Assembly (NCBI RefSeq): GCF_003202915.1
Contig: NZ_QGLP01000005.1
Coordinates: 62,001 to 126,000 of the forward strand
From: Gilliamella apicola
GTDB taxonomy: Bacteria > Pseudomonadota > Gammaproteobacteria > Enterobacterales > Orbaceae
Direction: 5' to 3'
DNA: 64,000 bases
Shown: piece after piece, positions 11,060 through 19,014 of the stretch
How the letters are laid out: each line of letters opens with the position of its first letter
Position numbering within the stretch: the stretch's first letter is position 1
The notes under the pieces: model-generated
Told to the model about the DNA's origin: nothing
Databases searched by the model: none
What the model saw: the letters and a program-made list of their open reading frames with translations, nothing else
Translations under genes and position numbers: made by a program

Positions 11060-11419
11060 TTATTTACAACGATAGACTTCACCAGTCATCACGGCATCTG
11101 TCGGAGCAATATCTGAAACATATTGTAAAGATGCATCTTGCGCATTATAAATCACATTACCGCCCATTGCTGCCGCTTTATTCATCAGATCTGTTGCTGC
11201 ATCACGAATTAACTCACTATGGGTTTTTAAACCAGAAAAGAAAGTGCCACGACGGCCTTCAGCTTTGCCGATGAATTGGCAATTTGCTGCAGGTTTGGTA
11301 TCAATGAACTGCACTTGTCGACCAGCTGAAGTGGCTTGGTAATTTGAGTTACTACAACCATTTAAAAACAATGCAGTAGATAAAGCTGCGCTCATAAAAA
11401 GAATTTTTTTGATAGACAT
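11060..11419 (-). CDS. DUF4156-type lipoprotein
   Basis: The 119-aa product starts MSIKKILFMSAALSTALF and carries a lipobox LNGC at residues 19-22, so it should be exported and lipid-anchored. The mature part contains paired features of small outer-membrane lipoproteins of the DUF4156 group: an early Cys (NCQFIGKAEG), a central AATDLMNKAAAMGGN stretch and a terminal Cys three residues from the end (VYRCK), which may form a disulfide with the earlier one. ATG 11419 is chosen over the longer frame from 11470 because it starts a proper signal peptide and has GGGGAAA upstream. It is convergent with serC. The function of the family is unknown. Confidence 0.8.
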   Translation of the reverse strand: MSIKKILFMSAALSTALFLNGCSNSNYQATSAGRQVQFIDTKPAANCQFIGKAEGRRGTFFSGLKTHSELIRDAATDLMNKAAAMGGNVIYNAQDASLQYVSDIAPTDAVMTGEVYRCK

Positions 11420-11599
11420 AATATTTCCCCAACCAATATAACGATTATTAGTAGTAATTGTTAAAAGCATTGTATCAGGTTAATTAACTAAAAAATATCG
11501 CTTATTAAAAATGATGATATTCTGATAGATGTTAGTTTAATAATTAAGCAAATCAACCTATTTTGTTAATTAAATGTAGCAAATTCAATTTAACTCTAT

Positions 11600-11605
11600 T
11601 ATAAT
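11600..11605 (+). promoter_or_regulatory. -10 element of the tRNA-Ile2 promoter
   Basis: A perfect TATAAT lies 34 bp upstream of the tRNA. No good -35 is visible at the normal distance. The following leader is short and includes a GC-poor stretch. Confidence 0.5.
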
Positions 11606-11639
11606 CGCAACCCTACTAAGTCAGTAGCACCTCAAAAGA

Positions 11640-11716
11640 GGCCCCTTAGCTCAGTTGGTCAGAGCAGTCGACTCATAATCGATTGGTCACTGGTTCAAGT
11701 CCAGTAGGGGCCACCA
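11640..11716 (+). tRNA. ileX: tRNA-Ile2 (anticodon CAT, lysidine-modified type)
   Basis: A 77-nt cloverleaf starts GGCCCCTTAGCTC and ends with an encoded CCA. The anticodon CAT is at 11674-11676 in loop CTCATAA. The acceptor stem GGCCCCT/AGGGGCC and the TpsiC arm match the E. coli minor isoleucine tRNA (ileX/ileY), not elongator or initiator Met. It would be modified to lysidine by TilS and read AUA. Its 3' part from 11671 serves as the integration site of the P2-like element. Confidence 0.92.
11671..11709 (+). repeat. attL core, 39 bp, inside tRNA-Ile2
   Basis: The 39 bp from ACTCATAATC through CCAGTAGGG recur exactly at 38,959-38,997. The core starts in the anticodon stem and ends inside the acceptor stem, the usual position for tyrosine integrases of P2-like phages that use tRNA genes. 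Confidence 0.92.
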
Positions 11717-11836
11717 TCAAATGCCTTTAAATTCAATCAGTTATCTATTTTAATAATGTTTTCTTTTATGTGTTATTTTTGGCTATGGCGATAAAATGGC
11801 GGTTGATTTTTTTCGTTTTAACTTTTTAATCTTGTC

Positions 11837-12039
11837 AGTTAATAGTTAATAGTTAATAGTTAATAGTTAATAGTTAATAGTTAATAGTTAATAGTTAATA
11901 GTTAATAGTTAATAGTTAATAGTTAATAGTTAATAGTTAATAGTTAATAGTTAATAGTTAATAGTTAATAGTTAATAGTTAATAGTTAATAGTTAATAGT
12001 TAATAGTTAATAGTTAGTAGTTAGTAGTTAGTAGTTATT
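11837..12039 (+). repeat. Heptanucleotide tandem repeat (AGTTAAT)
   Basis: Twenty-five perfect copies of AGTTAAT run from 11837 to 12011, followed by three AGTTAGT (12012-12032) and one AGTTATT (12033-12039). The array lies just inside the left end of the element, 120 bp from the tRNA. The 7-bp unit places stop codons in every frame on both strands, so it cannot be coding. Copy number should vary between strains. No function is known to me. Confidence 0.97.
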
Positions 12040-12174
12040 AATGTGGTGGTTAGGTATTTTCGTTTAGTAAATTAGGTTGTTCCTCTGCAATTATGGCTGG
12101 TAGTCCAATATTAAAGCTATCTGTTTATAATGATATTAGTTATGTCGTTAGTAGATGTTTTGATTGGGAGAGGG

Positions 12175-12204
12175 CACCAGATTGCTGTGAGGTGCAATCT
12201 GGTG
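12175..12204 (-). terminator. Hairpin after ogr
   Basis: CACCAGATTG (12175-12184) and CAATCTGGTG (12195-12204) form a perfect 10-bp stem with a 10-base loop, starting six bases past the ogr stop on the minus strand. There is no T-run on that strand, so it may act as an RNA end-stabiliser or Rho-linked terminator rather than an intrinsic one. Confidence 0.45.
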
Positions 12205-12209
12205 ATGGT

Positions 12210-12428
12210 TTAGGCTTTTTTGGCGTGTCGGCTGTATGGCGATATTGGGATGTTGACTTTTGGGTCTGGGATTGCGCTTGGTACAATCGTTTCTGAGATT
12301 GATTGCATTGCAGTAAAAGTATGTCCACAATATATGTTGGAACATTGGTAATACTGTTTGCGAGTTAAGTTGCTTATTTCTTCACTAGATCGGATAAATG
12401 TTTTGTTTCGGCAATGTGGACATTTCAT
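12210..12428 (-). CDS. ogr: Ogr/Delta-type zinc-finger activator of late genes
   Basis: Ogr activates transcription from P2 late promoters by contacting the alpha subunit of RNA polymerase. The 72-aa product matches the family in length and layout: KCPHC near the start, then YYQCSN and CGHTF, giving the four cysteines that bind zinc, followed by a variable Pro-rich tail. GAGG stands eight bases before the ATG. It is the last gene of the element next to the left end, after D, the same position as P2 ogr. Its likely targets are the TGT-N13-ACA dyads listed below. Confidence 0.9.
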   Translation of the reverse strand: MKCPHCRNKTFIRSSEEISNLTRKQYYQCSNIYCGHTFTAMQSISETIVPSAIPDPKVNIPISPYSRHAKKA

Positions 12429-12600
12429 GTGACTAACCTCTTTGAATTAAACTTTAGTTAATTTTACATTAATTTAAGTTTAAGTCTAGTGTTTTTCTAT
12501 TTTTATTTTTTTGCCATGTCTTTTGTTAATTGGTGATGAGGTTTAGCTGAGCGATAACTTGGTTATCTATTGATTTTATCTGTTTTTTTTGGGTTTAATG

Positions 12601-12623
12601 GATGACTCTTGGTAAGAGTCATC
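12601..12623. terminator. Hairpin between D and ogr
   Basis: GATGACTCTT (12601-12610) pairs perfectly with AAGAGTCATC (12614-12623) over a 3-base loop. It lies 65 bp beyond the D stop on the minus strand. A T-run is lacking on that strand, so it may only slow or process the transcript between D and ogr. Confidence 0.45.
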
Positions 12624-12687
12624 ATTTGCTAAGTATTTAAAACAAACTTAAACTTAACTTAAGTTGGTTTACTGTATTGTGTGGGCA

Positions 12688-13812
12688 CTATTTTAAGATA
12701 TTTTCGTAACTTTCTTCTTCAGGTTTTATTTGTAATTCTAATTCAGTAGTAAATCCACTACCTTTACTTAATGAATGTGTACATGATGCGATAGTCCAAT
12801 TTGTTGAGTTTATTTCTGGTTTGAATCCATCTACTTCAACCGGCATTTCGCTAAATAGGTCGGGACGGCCTAAAGCAAGTTTGAGTTTAAACTGTGCTAT
12901 TCCTTGTTCAATTTTTTTCAATTCACTTTTTGCTGCTGCTGTTGCACTCTCTTCATTGGCATAAACATATTTGAGTTCTTTGATTTCTTTTTCGTTGAGT
13001 TTCTTTGGTTTTGACTTTGCAATGTGAACTTTACTTTTTTCAATTTGTTGTTTACTAACAATTTTGTATGGTTTTTTTGTTGGCTTTTTGTAATTATACC
13101 AATAGGCTTTTACACCTAAATATGGAGTATCAAGGAATGTGTAGCTGTGCTTGTCTCCAGATGCTCTTTTGATTTTAGCCGTTGGGATTTTTTTGCCATT
13201 TACGGTCATCCCTTGACCTTTATTAAACACGATTAACATATCATTTTTAATCGTTACGCCCCCTCCATAGTCATTGATTAATCGAGTAAGAAATGAGTTA
13301 TCTGATTCTTTCATTTGGTCAATATGTGGTATGAAGTTAGAACCTATCAATTTATCAAAGCGATACGGTAACTTGTTGCGTATAGCAATCTGGGCGATTA
13401 TCTCGCCTAGGGTGAGGTTTTCATAAGATTTTTCCAGAGGTTCTAGGGCGGCTCCGTCTATTAGATTGGCACTTGAACCTTGCAGAGTAATGATATCTGG
13501 TGTACCAGAATGGGTAATTTGCGTAATGGTAAATACATTTTTTATATTTGCTTCAAAGATTTTCGCTTCTTCATCGTCAATCGTGGTTTTTGGCTTATCC
13601 GCTTTCCAACCAAGGGTAATTTCTAATTTAGCCTTTTTTTTAGGCAAATTGACTTTCTGATCGGAATCGTCAATGACTATAGTGATTGTGTCTGCTTCAA
13701 GTCCATTTTTATCTACAATTGTCATTGATATAAGACGATTATCAAATTTTTCGGTAATATCTTCTCGCTGCTCATCATCTAATAAGATAATTTTAAAATA
13801 TGGTTTTGCCAT
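12688..13812 (-). CDS. D: Tail protein D (baseplate hub, late control protein family)
   Basis: GpD belongs to the phage late control D family and forms the hub at the top of the baseplate spike, like T4 gp27. The 374-aa product begins MAKPYFKIILLDDEQREDIT and is close to P2 gpD (387 aa). A Lys-rich low-complexity stretch lies around residues 230-280 (KPTKKPYKIV to KPKKLNEKEIKELK). ATG 13812 is chosen because the longer frame from 13845 runs into gpU, and AGGT lies upstream. It follows U with 7 bp to spare and precedes ogr, as in P2. Confidence 0.9.
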   Translation of the reverse strand: MAKPYFKIILLDDEQREDITEKFDNRLISMTIVDKNGLEADTITIVIDDSDQKVNLPKKKAKLEITLGWKADKPKTTIDDEEAKIFEANIKNVFTITQITHSGTPDIITLQGSSANLIDGAALEPLEKSYENLTLGEIIAQIAIRNKLPYRFDKLIGSNFIPHIDQMKESDNSFLTRLINDYGGGVTIKNDMLIVFNKGQGMTVNGKKIPTAKIKRASGDKHSYTFLDTPYLGVKAYWYNYKKPTKKPYKIVSKQQIEKSKVHIAKSKPKKLNEKEIKELKYVYANEESATAAAKSELKKIEQGIAQFKLKLALGRPDLFSEMPVEVDGFKPEINSTNWTIASCTHSLSKGSGFTTELELQIKPEEESYENILK

Positions 13813-13819
13813 GTTGTAC

Positions 13820-14257
13820 CTATATAATAATATCAATAATATCAATAATATCTTTGATTATCCCTTCATCAAAGAAGTCTGAAATGTCAACTTTAGTTAG
13901 TTTTATGGTGAAGTTGATTTTTCGTGGAGCGCCGTGACGATCGAGTTCGGTGTATTTTCTTTCGACACCATTTAATACAAAAAAGCCAAGCGGTACCCCA
14001 TCGCCTTGAATAAGCGGCAGTGGTACAGATAAATATGCCATACGTTCTAAGACTTCAATGCTGACTCTACCATGGGTTAATTCGCTGAATACTGAACCCG
14101 ATAAGGTAATGGTTTCGTTATTTGGGCCGGTGAACTGTAATGCTGAACGTTTGTTGACCCTATTATTGCTTGCCCAGTTCCAACTTTTGTTTAATGTCAT
14201 TTCTTGGTAGGGTAATGTTTTTAAGCTGAAAACAAAAAAGCCGTAACACATCATCAT
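13820..14257 (-). CDS. U: Tail terminator protein U
   Basis: GpU caps the tail tube at its head-proximal end and stops polymerisation of the sheath and tube. The 145-aa protein shows the family pattern YGFFVFSLKTLPYQE at the start, RSALQFTGPNNETITLSG in the middle and GAPRKINFTIKL towards the end. The C-terminus ends in an Ile-Asp repeat (IIDIIDIII) written by a short AATATC tandem repeat in the DNA, which extends beyond the usual family end. It starts one base after the T stop codon, so the two genes are probably translationally coupled. Confidence 0.88.
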   Translation of the reverse strand: MMMCYGFFVFSLKTLPYQEMTLNKSWNWASNNRVNKRSALQFTGPNNETITLSGSVFSELTHGRVSIEVLERMAYLSVPLPLIQGDGVPLGFFVLNGVERKYTELDRHGAPRKINFTIKLTKVDISDFFDEGIIKDIIDIIDIII

Positions 14258-14258
14258 T

Positions 14259-16463
14259 TTAGTAGATATCCCTTAAGCTGCTTCTAATTTGAAATAATTG
14301 TTGTTGTTCTCGACGATCGAGTTCTTGAGTGATGACTCTAGCGATTTCTTCTTCATTCATACCTGGTGCGGCATTGATGGTAATGTAATATTGTGATGTT
14401 CCACCTTGAATAGTGTTAATCGCTGAATTGCTATTAGCATTTGGTATATTATTTGCGGTATTGGTTGGAATCTGCGGCGCCTTGGTACTAACTTTATCAG
14501 CAAATTTACTCATTGAGTCTAAAGCGGTATCTTGCGTTTCATCAACCCCATTTTGATAGCCTTCAATGGTGTTAACACCAAATTCTTTAAAGACTGTCGA
14601 TGGTGATTTAATGCCAAGTTTTGATTTGAACCAACTGCAAATGTTACTTCCAAGATTACATATACTTTCCTTTAAGCTGTTCCAGGCATTTTTGATACCG
14701 TTTATTATTCCGTCGATAATATCTCCGCCTATTTTTAAAAACTTATTAAATAATCCATTTTCACCAGTAAAAATTTGTCCTATTTTTTCAGGTAGTTCTT
14801 TTATTTTTTCAGGTAATGACATAATAAGATCCCATGTCTCACCGACTATTTTTGAAAGACTTTCAAAGAGTCTGATTGGTGCCATAAGGATACTTCCCAC
14901 AACAGAACCAAAAGAGGTTCCGGCCGATTTACAGCTTTCAAACTGTTCATCTGTGAGTTTCATTGGTGATAATAATTCACTAAACCAGTTGATTACTCCA
15001 CCTATTGCATCACCTATCGTTGTGAATACTGGTCCTAAGGATGAGAAGGCATCAATAACTGGCTGTATTTCATTGGTAAGTCCTTGCCAGAAACCAGTGA
15101 AGAATGCGCTAATTGGTTCCCAGAATTTGCGAATCAGCAGTGCGGAAGCAGCGATGGCCATAACAACAAGGCCGATAGTGCTAAGTGAAAATGCTTGACT
15201 AACTGTTGTGATAACTGTGCCTAAACTTTTAAATGCATTGATTACGCCTTTGATAGGAATGTCGCCTAATGTACCTAATGCTGTACTTGCCATGGAGCTG
15301 ATTGAAATTATTTCCATAAAGGTAGCAACAAAAGTAGGGTGGTTTTTTACCCATTGCTGAGTACTTGCTGTTAGCTCGGTTAACCATGGCATTGCACTAG
15401 CTATTGGTCCTTGCATGGATCCACCCATAGAACTTGAGATATTAGTTAGTGTGGCTTTTAATATTTCAAATTGTGACGCAAAACTTTTACTGTCAATATC
15501 GGCTTTTATTTGTAAAGAACCCATGGCATTGGGGTTATTAATTACTGATTGTTGTTGGGTGAGTAAAGGCAAATTATTGGTAAGTTTGCCGGTGTTTTGC
15601 GCCTGTTCGCTACCAAATAACTGACTAAGGATTTCTGTTTGTTGGGTTGTATTCTGTTGTTTAATGGTTGTTAGTACTTTTTGTATTGTGTCAATGGCAT
15701 CGATTGACATATTTTTTTCTATTTGTGTGGCATCAAATCCAAGTGATTGTAACGTTTGTTGGAATTGCTCCGATTGCGTTGTCGCTTTTGATAAACTGTT
15801 GACGATAGCATTGGTGGCGGCAATCGCACCATCTGGTTTTATATTTAGGTTTAAGAATGCCGAATTTAATGCCATAACTTGTTTGAAATCGAGTTTATCA
15901 GCAATATCATCCATACTTTTTAGTGAGCTTATGATATCTGCTACATTAGCATCGGTGTTATCACTAAGATAATTAATGGTGTCGGCTAAGTTTTCAATAT
16001 TTTCTATTGGAATATTGAATAATTTGGCAATTTCACTCAGATCTGAGGCTAACTCATTTGCCGGTAAGCCAAAGGCATTGGCTGAAATTGCTGAGATTTT
16101 AGTAAAGTTTAGTAGTTGTTTGTGTTGTTCGCTTATAGGATCGCTTTGTTTAGTTAGGCCTAATTTGGCATTGGATTCTACCTGTTCAGCAATATCTAAT
16201 GCTCCTTTGGCAGTTGGTATTTGTTGACTTAGTGATTGAATTTGTTCTTTCATGCTGTCAAATAATTTAGTTGGTTTGCCTTGTAGGTCATATAGCCCTT
16301 TAACTTGCCTAGCAACTTTATTCATAGCCTGTTCAAGTTCTATAAAGGATTCAACCGAACTTAATATTGGTTTACCAAGATTTGTGCCAAACTCTTTTAG
16401 TTTTTCACTTTGCGAACTTGTTTTTTCTTCATCTTCTGAATTTCTGTTATTTTCGTTGGCCAT
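14259..16463 (-). CDS. T: Tail tape measure protein T
   Basis: The tape measure protein sets tail length and fills the tube before firing. At 734 aa it is somewhat shorter than P2 gpT (815 aa), which would predict a slightly shorter tail. The N-terminal 350 residues are helical and Gln/Asn/Ser-rich; residues about 385-460 are hydrophobic with several membrane-like helices (ISISSMASTALGTLG; STIGLVVMAIAASALLI); the C-terminus carries LGIKSPSTVFKEFG, a conserved tape-measure motif, then an Asn/Thr-rich linker. The ribosome binding site is weak. It sits after E'/E and before U, as in P2. Confidence 0.92.
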   Translation of the reverse strand: MANENNRNSEDEEKTSSQSEKLKEFGTNLGKPILSSVESFIELEQAMNKVARQVKGLYDLQGKPTKLFDSMKEQIQSLSQQIPTAKGALDIAEQVESNAKLGLTKQSDPISEQHKQLLNFTKISAISANAFGLPANELASDLSEIAKLFNIPIENIENLADTINYLSDNTDANVADIISSLKSMDDIADKLDFKQVMALNSAFLNLNIKPDGAIAATNAIVNSLSKATTQSEQFQQTLQSLGFDATQIEKNMSIDAIDTIQKVLTTIKQQNTTQQTEILSQLFGSEQAQNTGKLTNNLPLLTQQQSVINNPNAMGSLQIKADIDSKSFASQFEILKATLTNISSSMGGSMQGPIASAMPWLTELTASTQQWVKNHPTFVATFMEIISISSMASTALGTLGDIPIKGVINAFKSLGTVITTVSQAFSLSTIGLVVMAIAASALLIRKFWEPISAFFTGFWQGLTNEIQPVIDAFSSLGPVFTTIGDAIGGVINWFSELLSPMKLTDEQFESCKSAGTSFGSVVGSILMAPIRLFESLSKIVGETWDLIMSLPEKIKELPEKIGQIFTGENGLFNKFLKIGGDIIDGIINGIKNAWNSLKESICNLGSNICSWFKSKLGIKSPSTVFKEFGVNTIEGYQNGVDETQDTALDSMSKFADKVSTKAPQIPTNTANNIPNANSNSAINTIQGGTSQYYITINAAPGMNEEEIARVITQELDRREQQQLFQIRSSLRDIY

Positions 16464-16562
16464 AATTAATAAACTTTTATTTTCTGATTTTGATTAATGA
16501 TGTTTATGTTGGGCGCATTGATTAAGTACTAATTCGTTTTTTAAATTATTTAATAATCAATG

Positions 16563-16634
16563 GCGTCAAACGGTACCTTATTTTTAATAATTCACTCCCT
16601 GATTATTGTTGATTATTGGTACCGTTTCTGACGC
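16563..16634 (-). repeat. Inverted repeat across the end of E'
   Basis: GCGTCAAACGGTACC (16563-16577) is repeated in inverse orientation as GGTACCGTTTCTGACGC (16618-16634), with a two-base insertion. The inner arm is the 3' end of the E' reading frame; the outer arm is in the noncoding gap before T. The fold could lower read-through into T or block its weak ribosome binding site. Its origin is unclear. Confidence 0.5.
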
Positions 16635-17033
16635 GAGCATGCTCTCGCCACTCCATAAGTTCAGATAAGTTTAATTCATCCATGGCAGACGGTTGCCAAT
16701 GAAAGATTAGTGCAATATCTGCCATTGCCTCTTCTACTCGGTTAGGGATTCCTTGTTGGCATCGTTCGAGTTCGGGGACAAAAAATTGATTACCTCTTTG
16801 GTGATTTCCGACAAGTCAATTAAATCTAAAGTATATACTTCATGTTCTGCAATTGATGGTGTGGTAATGCGTGGTAATACTTTTGCTAATGAGTCGATAT
16901 CTAAATCAATAAATTCGAGTAATTTTACACCACGTAAATCACCAGTTACTGGTTTGCGAATAGTAAATTCGGTTATGGTGGTTTTACCTGATTTAATTCC
17001 ATTTTTTAATGTGATTTTTTTGCTGCTTGTCAT
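16603..17033 (-). CDS. E': Tail assembly chaperone E+E' made by -1 frameshift
   Basis: P2 makes a gpE+E' fusion by -1 frameshifting at T TTT TTG. The same heptamer is present here in the right frame at 16785-16779 (minus strand), inside codons AAT TTT TTG of E. After the slip the frame reads V-P-E-L-E-R-C-Q-Q-G and continues through MADIALIFHWQ, the hallmark of the GpE' family, to TAA at 16605-16603. The E' part alone, from ATG 16725, would be 40 aa. The fusion is thought to act as a tape-measure chaperone. I see the sequence; that the slip occurs is inferred from P2. Confidence 0.85.
16734..17033 (-). CDS. E: Tail assembly protein E
   Basis: The zero-frame product is 99 aa, begins with basic residues (MTSSKKITLKNGIKSGK) and shows the gpE pattern FTIRKPVTGDLRG and LDIDSLAKVLPRITTPS. 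It is a tail assembly chaperone that works with the frameshifted E+E' protein during tape measure folding. It follows FII with a small hairpin in the gap and precedes T, which is the P2 order. Confidence 0.9.
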   Translation of the reverse strand: MTSSKKITLKNGIKSGKTTITEFTIRKPVTGDLRGVKLLEFIDLDIDSLAKVLPRITTPSIAEHEVYTLDLIDLSEITKEVINFLSPNSNDANKESLTE

Positions 17034-17050
17034 TTGTTTCCCCTCGTAAG

Positions 17051-17070
17051 AAGCCCTTGCGGGCTTTTTT
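17051..17070 (+). terminator. Small hairpin between FII and E
   Basis: AAGCCC and GGGCTT form a 6-bp stem with loop TTGC. On the plus strand it is followed by T6 and looks like an intrinsic terminator; on the minus strand, in which the tail genes run, the following run is only CTTCTTA. It could attenuate E-T-U-D relative to FI-FII, giving more tube and sheath than tape measure. Confidence 0.5.
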
Positions 17071-17102
17071 ATTTAAATGATTAATTAGGATTAAATTAAT
17101 TG

Positions 17103-17615
17103 TTATAATCCAATTGCACTACGTGCTTTTGATAGACGATCTTTTCCGTTTACTTTGTCGATCATGTTGATTAGGTCGATTTCAGTAATTTCTTCGTTGT
17201 CGATGATCTCTTTATAATAAGTACATTGCGTAGTAATTTTGGTTGAGTTGCTTTCACCTTGTTTAAGTTCACCACGGTCTTGTTCTTTATGGCGTCCGTT
17301 AACGATGATTTCGACTTTAATAAAATCTTCACTATCATCTTTTTGGTAAGCACCAGCAAAACGTAATGTAACACCATTGAGTAAGCCACCATGCTGTTTT
17401 AGCACTTCGTGAGCTAAGCCACCGATTGTCCATTCAACATTTAATGCATCATCTTCATATCCCATGTCGATTGGTACACTGCCTGGCATACCGGCACCGC
17501 GATAGTTTTCAAATTTGCGGGTTAATTTGGGTGGTGTGAATGATTCGACTTCACCAGCAAAAGAGGTTCCGTTAACGTAGACGTTGAAGTATTTGAGTTT
17601 TTTAGGTAGAGCCAT
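17103..17615 (-). CDS. FII: Major tail tube protein FII
   Basis: FII builds the inner tube of the contractile tail. The 170-aa length matches P2 FII (172 aa). It begins MALPKKLKYFNVYVNGTSFAGEVESFTPPKL and includes the GAGMPGSVPIDMGYE loop, both typical. The start follows GGAGAACAATTAA. It is 13 bp after the sheath gene and should be made from the same late promoter upstream of FI. Confidence 0.95.
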   Translation of the reverse strand: MALPKKLKYFNVYVNGTSFAGEVESFTPPKLTRKFENYRGAGMPGSVPIDMGYEDDALNVEWTIGGLAHEVLKQHGGLLNGVTLRFAGAYQKDDSEDFIKVEIIVNGRHKEQDRGELKQGESNSTKITTQCTYYKEIIDNEEITEIDLINMIDKVNGKDRLSKARSAIGL

Positions 17616-17628
17616 TTAATTGTTCTCC

Positions 17629-18804
17629 TTAGTTAGTGGCGACTGAATTAGCCAGCTCAACCAAATATTTATCGGTAATGCGTTGGCGTAACATAAGATT
17701 TTCGAGAGGCGGGACAGGTGTGTAATCATAATCAATATATAATTTACCTGCTTTTAGAATGTCTGGGGTATTAGCTTCAGGGTCAAACCATGCTTTACCA
17801 TCAACAATGTAGCCGTTAGATTTTAATTCACGGAATTTGTTATTGATTGATTCAATTAAATCTTTAATTAATGAGGCATGCATTGGAGCATCAACTAATT
17901 GGAATTGAGCTTCAGCGATAGTATCAGCTAAAACTTGAGCGGTACGTGTGTAGTTTTCAAATGCAAATAATGTATCCGCTGAGCAAGTGCGAGATCCCCA
18001 GAAGCGATATCCTTGATTGCAAATTAAAGTTGTTACATCGTGCTCGTTTAAGTAATTTGAATCTGAGCTTTCTTCTTGCAAATCCCAAAATACATCGTTA
18101 GAAATGCCAGTGACGCCATTGACAGGAACATTTGATAATGTTTTATGCCAGCCAACTTTTTGGTCGATTTGGGCACGTAGACCTAACGCTCTAGCCGTTG
18201 CAGCTAAAGTGACATTTTGTTTTTGTGTAGCATCGAAACCGACAAAATCAGGCCAAATTACCATTGCTTCACGCGCACCTAATTTATCGCGATAAAGTAC
18301 TGCTTGTTCTTTGGTTTTAGCGCCGTAAGCCGATACATAACAAAAGGCACGTAATTTTTGTGCTAATGAAACTAGTGCTGTTGCAACAGGTAATGAGTCA
18401 TAACCAGGTACACCTAAAATACGTGGTTTTACTTTCAATTGCGTTTGTGCTGAAAGTAGCGCTTTCATACCTGTATATTTGCCATCTTCAGTGGTGGTAC
18501 CAATGATATTTGCTTCTGTTTCTGCAACAGTTGCACCTGTCTCAACACGAACAGCAACAATCACTGGTGAACACTGATCGGCAATCGCTTCTAGCGTTGG
18601 TTTTAGTGTACCTGTTGAGCCAGCTTTACCGATTGCGCTATTGACATTGGTAATTAAAACAGGGGTGTTAAGTGGAAATTGCGTCGCATCGGCATCATCG
18701 CCAGTACAAACAATACCAATAACAGCGGTTGATACTGTTCTGATAGAGCGTGAACCTTCATTGATTTCGATGACTCGGACGCCGTGATGATAATCGTTAG
18801 CCAT
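17629..18804 (-). CDS. FI: Tail sheath protein FI
   Basis: FI is the contractile sheath. The 391-aa product (P2 FI is 396 aa) starts MANDYHHGVRVIEINEGSRSI, has AYGAKTKEQAVLYRD and MVIWPDFVGFD in the middle, and the conserved FWGSRTCSADTLFAFENYTRTAQVL segment towards the C-terminus. ATG 18804 with GGAGAACTT upstream fits the family; the frame is open to 18861 but that extension has no counterpart. It is first of a late unit preceded by a TGT-N13-ACA dyad at 18,892. Confidence 0.95.
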   Translation of the reverse strand: MANDYHHGVRVIEINEGSRSIRTVSTAVIGIVCTGDDADATQFPLNTPVLITNVNSAIGKAGSTGTLKPTLEAIADQCSPVIVAVRVETGATVAETEANIIGTTTEDGKYTGMKALLSAQTQLKVKPRILGVPGYDSLPVATALVSLAQKLRAFCYVSAYGAKTKEQAVLYRDKLGAREAMVIWPDFVGFDATQKQNVTLAATARALGLRAQIDQKVGWHKTLSNVPVNGVTGISNDVFWDLQEESSDSNYLNEHDVTTLICNQGYRFWGSRTCSADTLFAFENYTRTAQVLADTIAEAQFQLVDAPMHASLIKDLIESINNKFRELKSNGYIVDGKAWFDPEANTPDILKAGKLYIDYDYTPVPPLENLMLRQRITDKYLVELANSVATN

Positions 18805-18891
18805 AAGTTCTCCGTTGTGGTTTACATATTGTAAAGTTAAAGTACATGGCAATATTTGCATATTTAATACAAAGTGGTTAGTGATTGGATT

Positions 18892-18910
18892 TGTAGCGAA
18901 ATTTGTTACA
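18892..18910 (-). promoter_or_regulatory. Candidate Ogr site upstream of FI
   Basis: TGTAGCGAAATTTGTTACA has the TGT-N13-ACA form shared by five sites in the element. Its centre is 97 bp from the FI start codon, leaving room for a promoter about 55 bp downstream, the spacing known for P2 Ogr-dependent promoters. Confidence 0.6.
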
Positions 18911-18953
18911 ATTTATAGCGGAAATGTTTATCAGATTAGATAGATATAACAGA

Positions 18954-19000
18954 CAAAAAACTGTCATTTATTACTGGAAATCAGATAAGTAAATGACAGT
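18954..19000 (-). terminator. Terminator after fibre cassette A
   Basis: ACTGTCATTTA (18960-18970) and TAAATGACAGT (18990-19000) form an 11-bp stem; read on the minus strand it runs into T6. It lies 15 bp past the fibre-assembly gene and separates this cassette from the FI unit. Confidence 0.8.
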
Positions 19001-19014
19001 CATTAATATTGAAA

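Noticed and set aside
12093-12296. Plus-strand ORF of 67 codons opposite ogr
   Set aside because: It is antisense to the well-supported zinc-finger gene ogr, has no ribosome binding site and an odd Trp/Cys-rich composition.
14566-16497. Several plus-strand ORFs of 60-210 codons opposite T
   Set aside because: They are shadows of the tape measure gene; the Ser/Ile-rich translations mirror its codon use.
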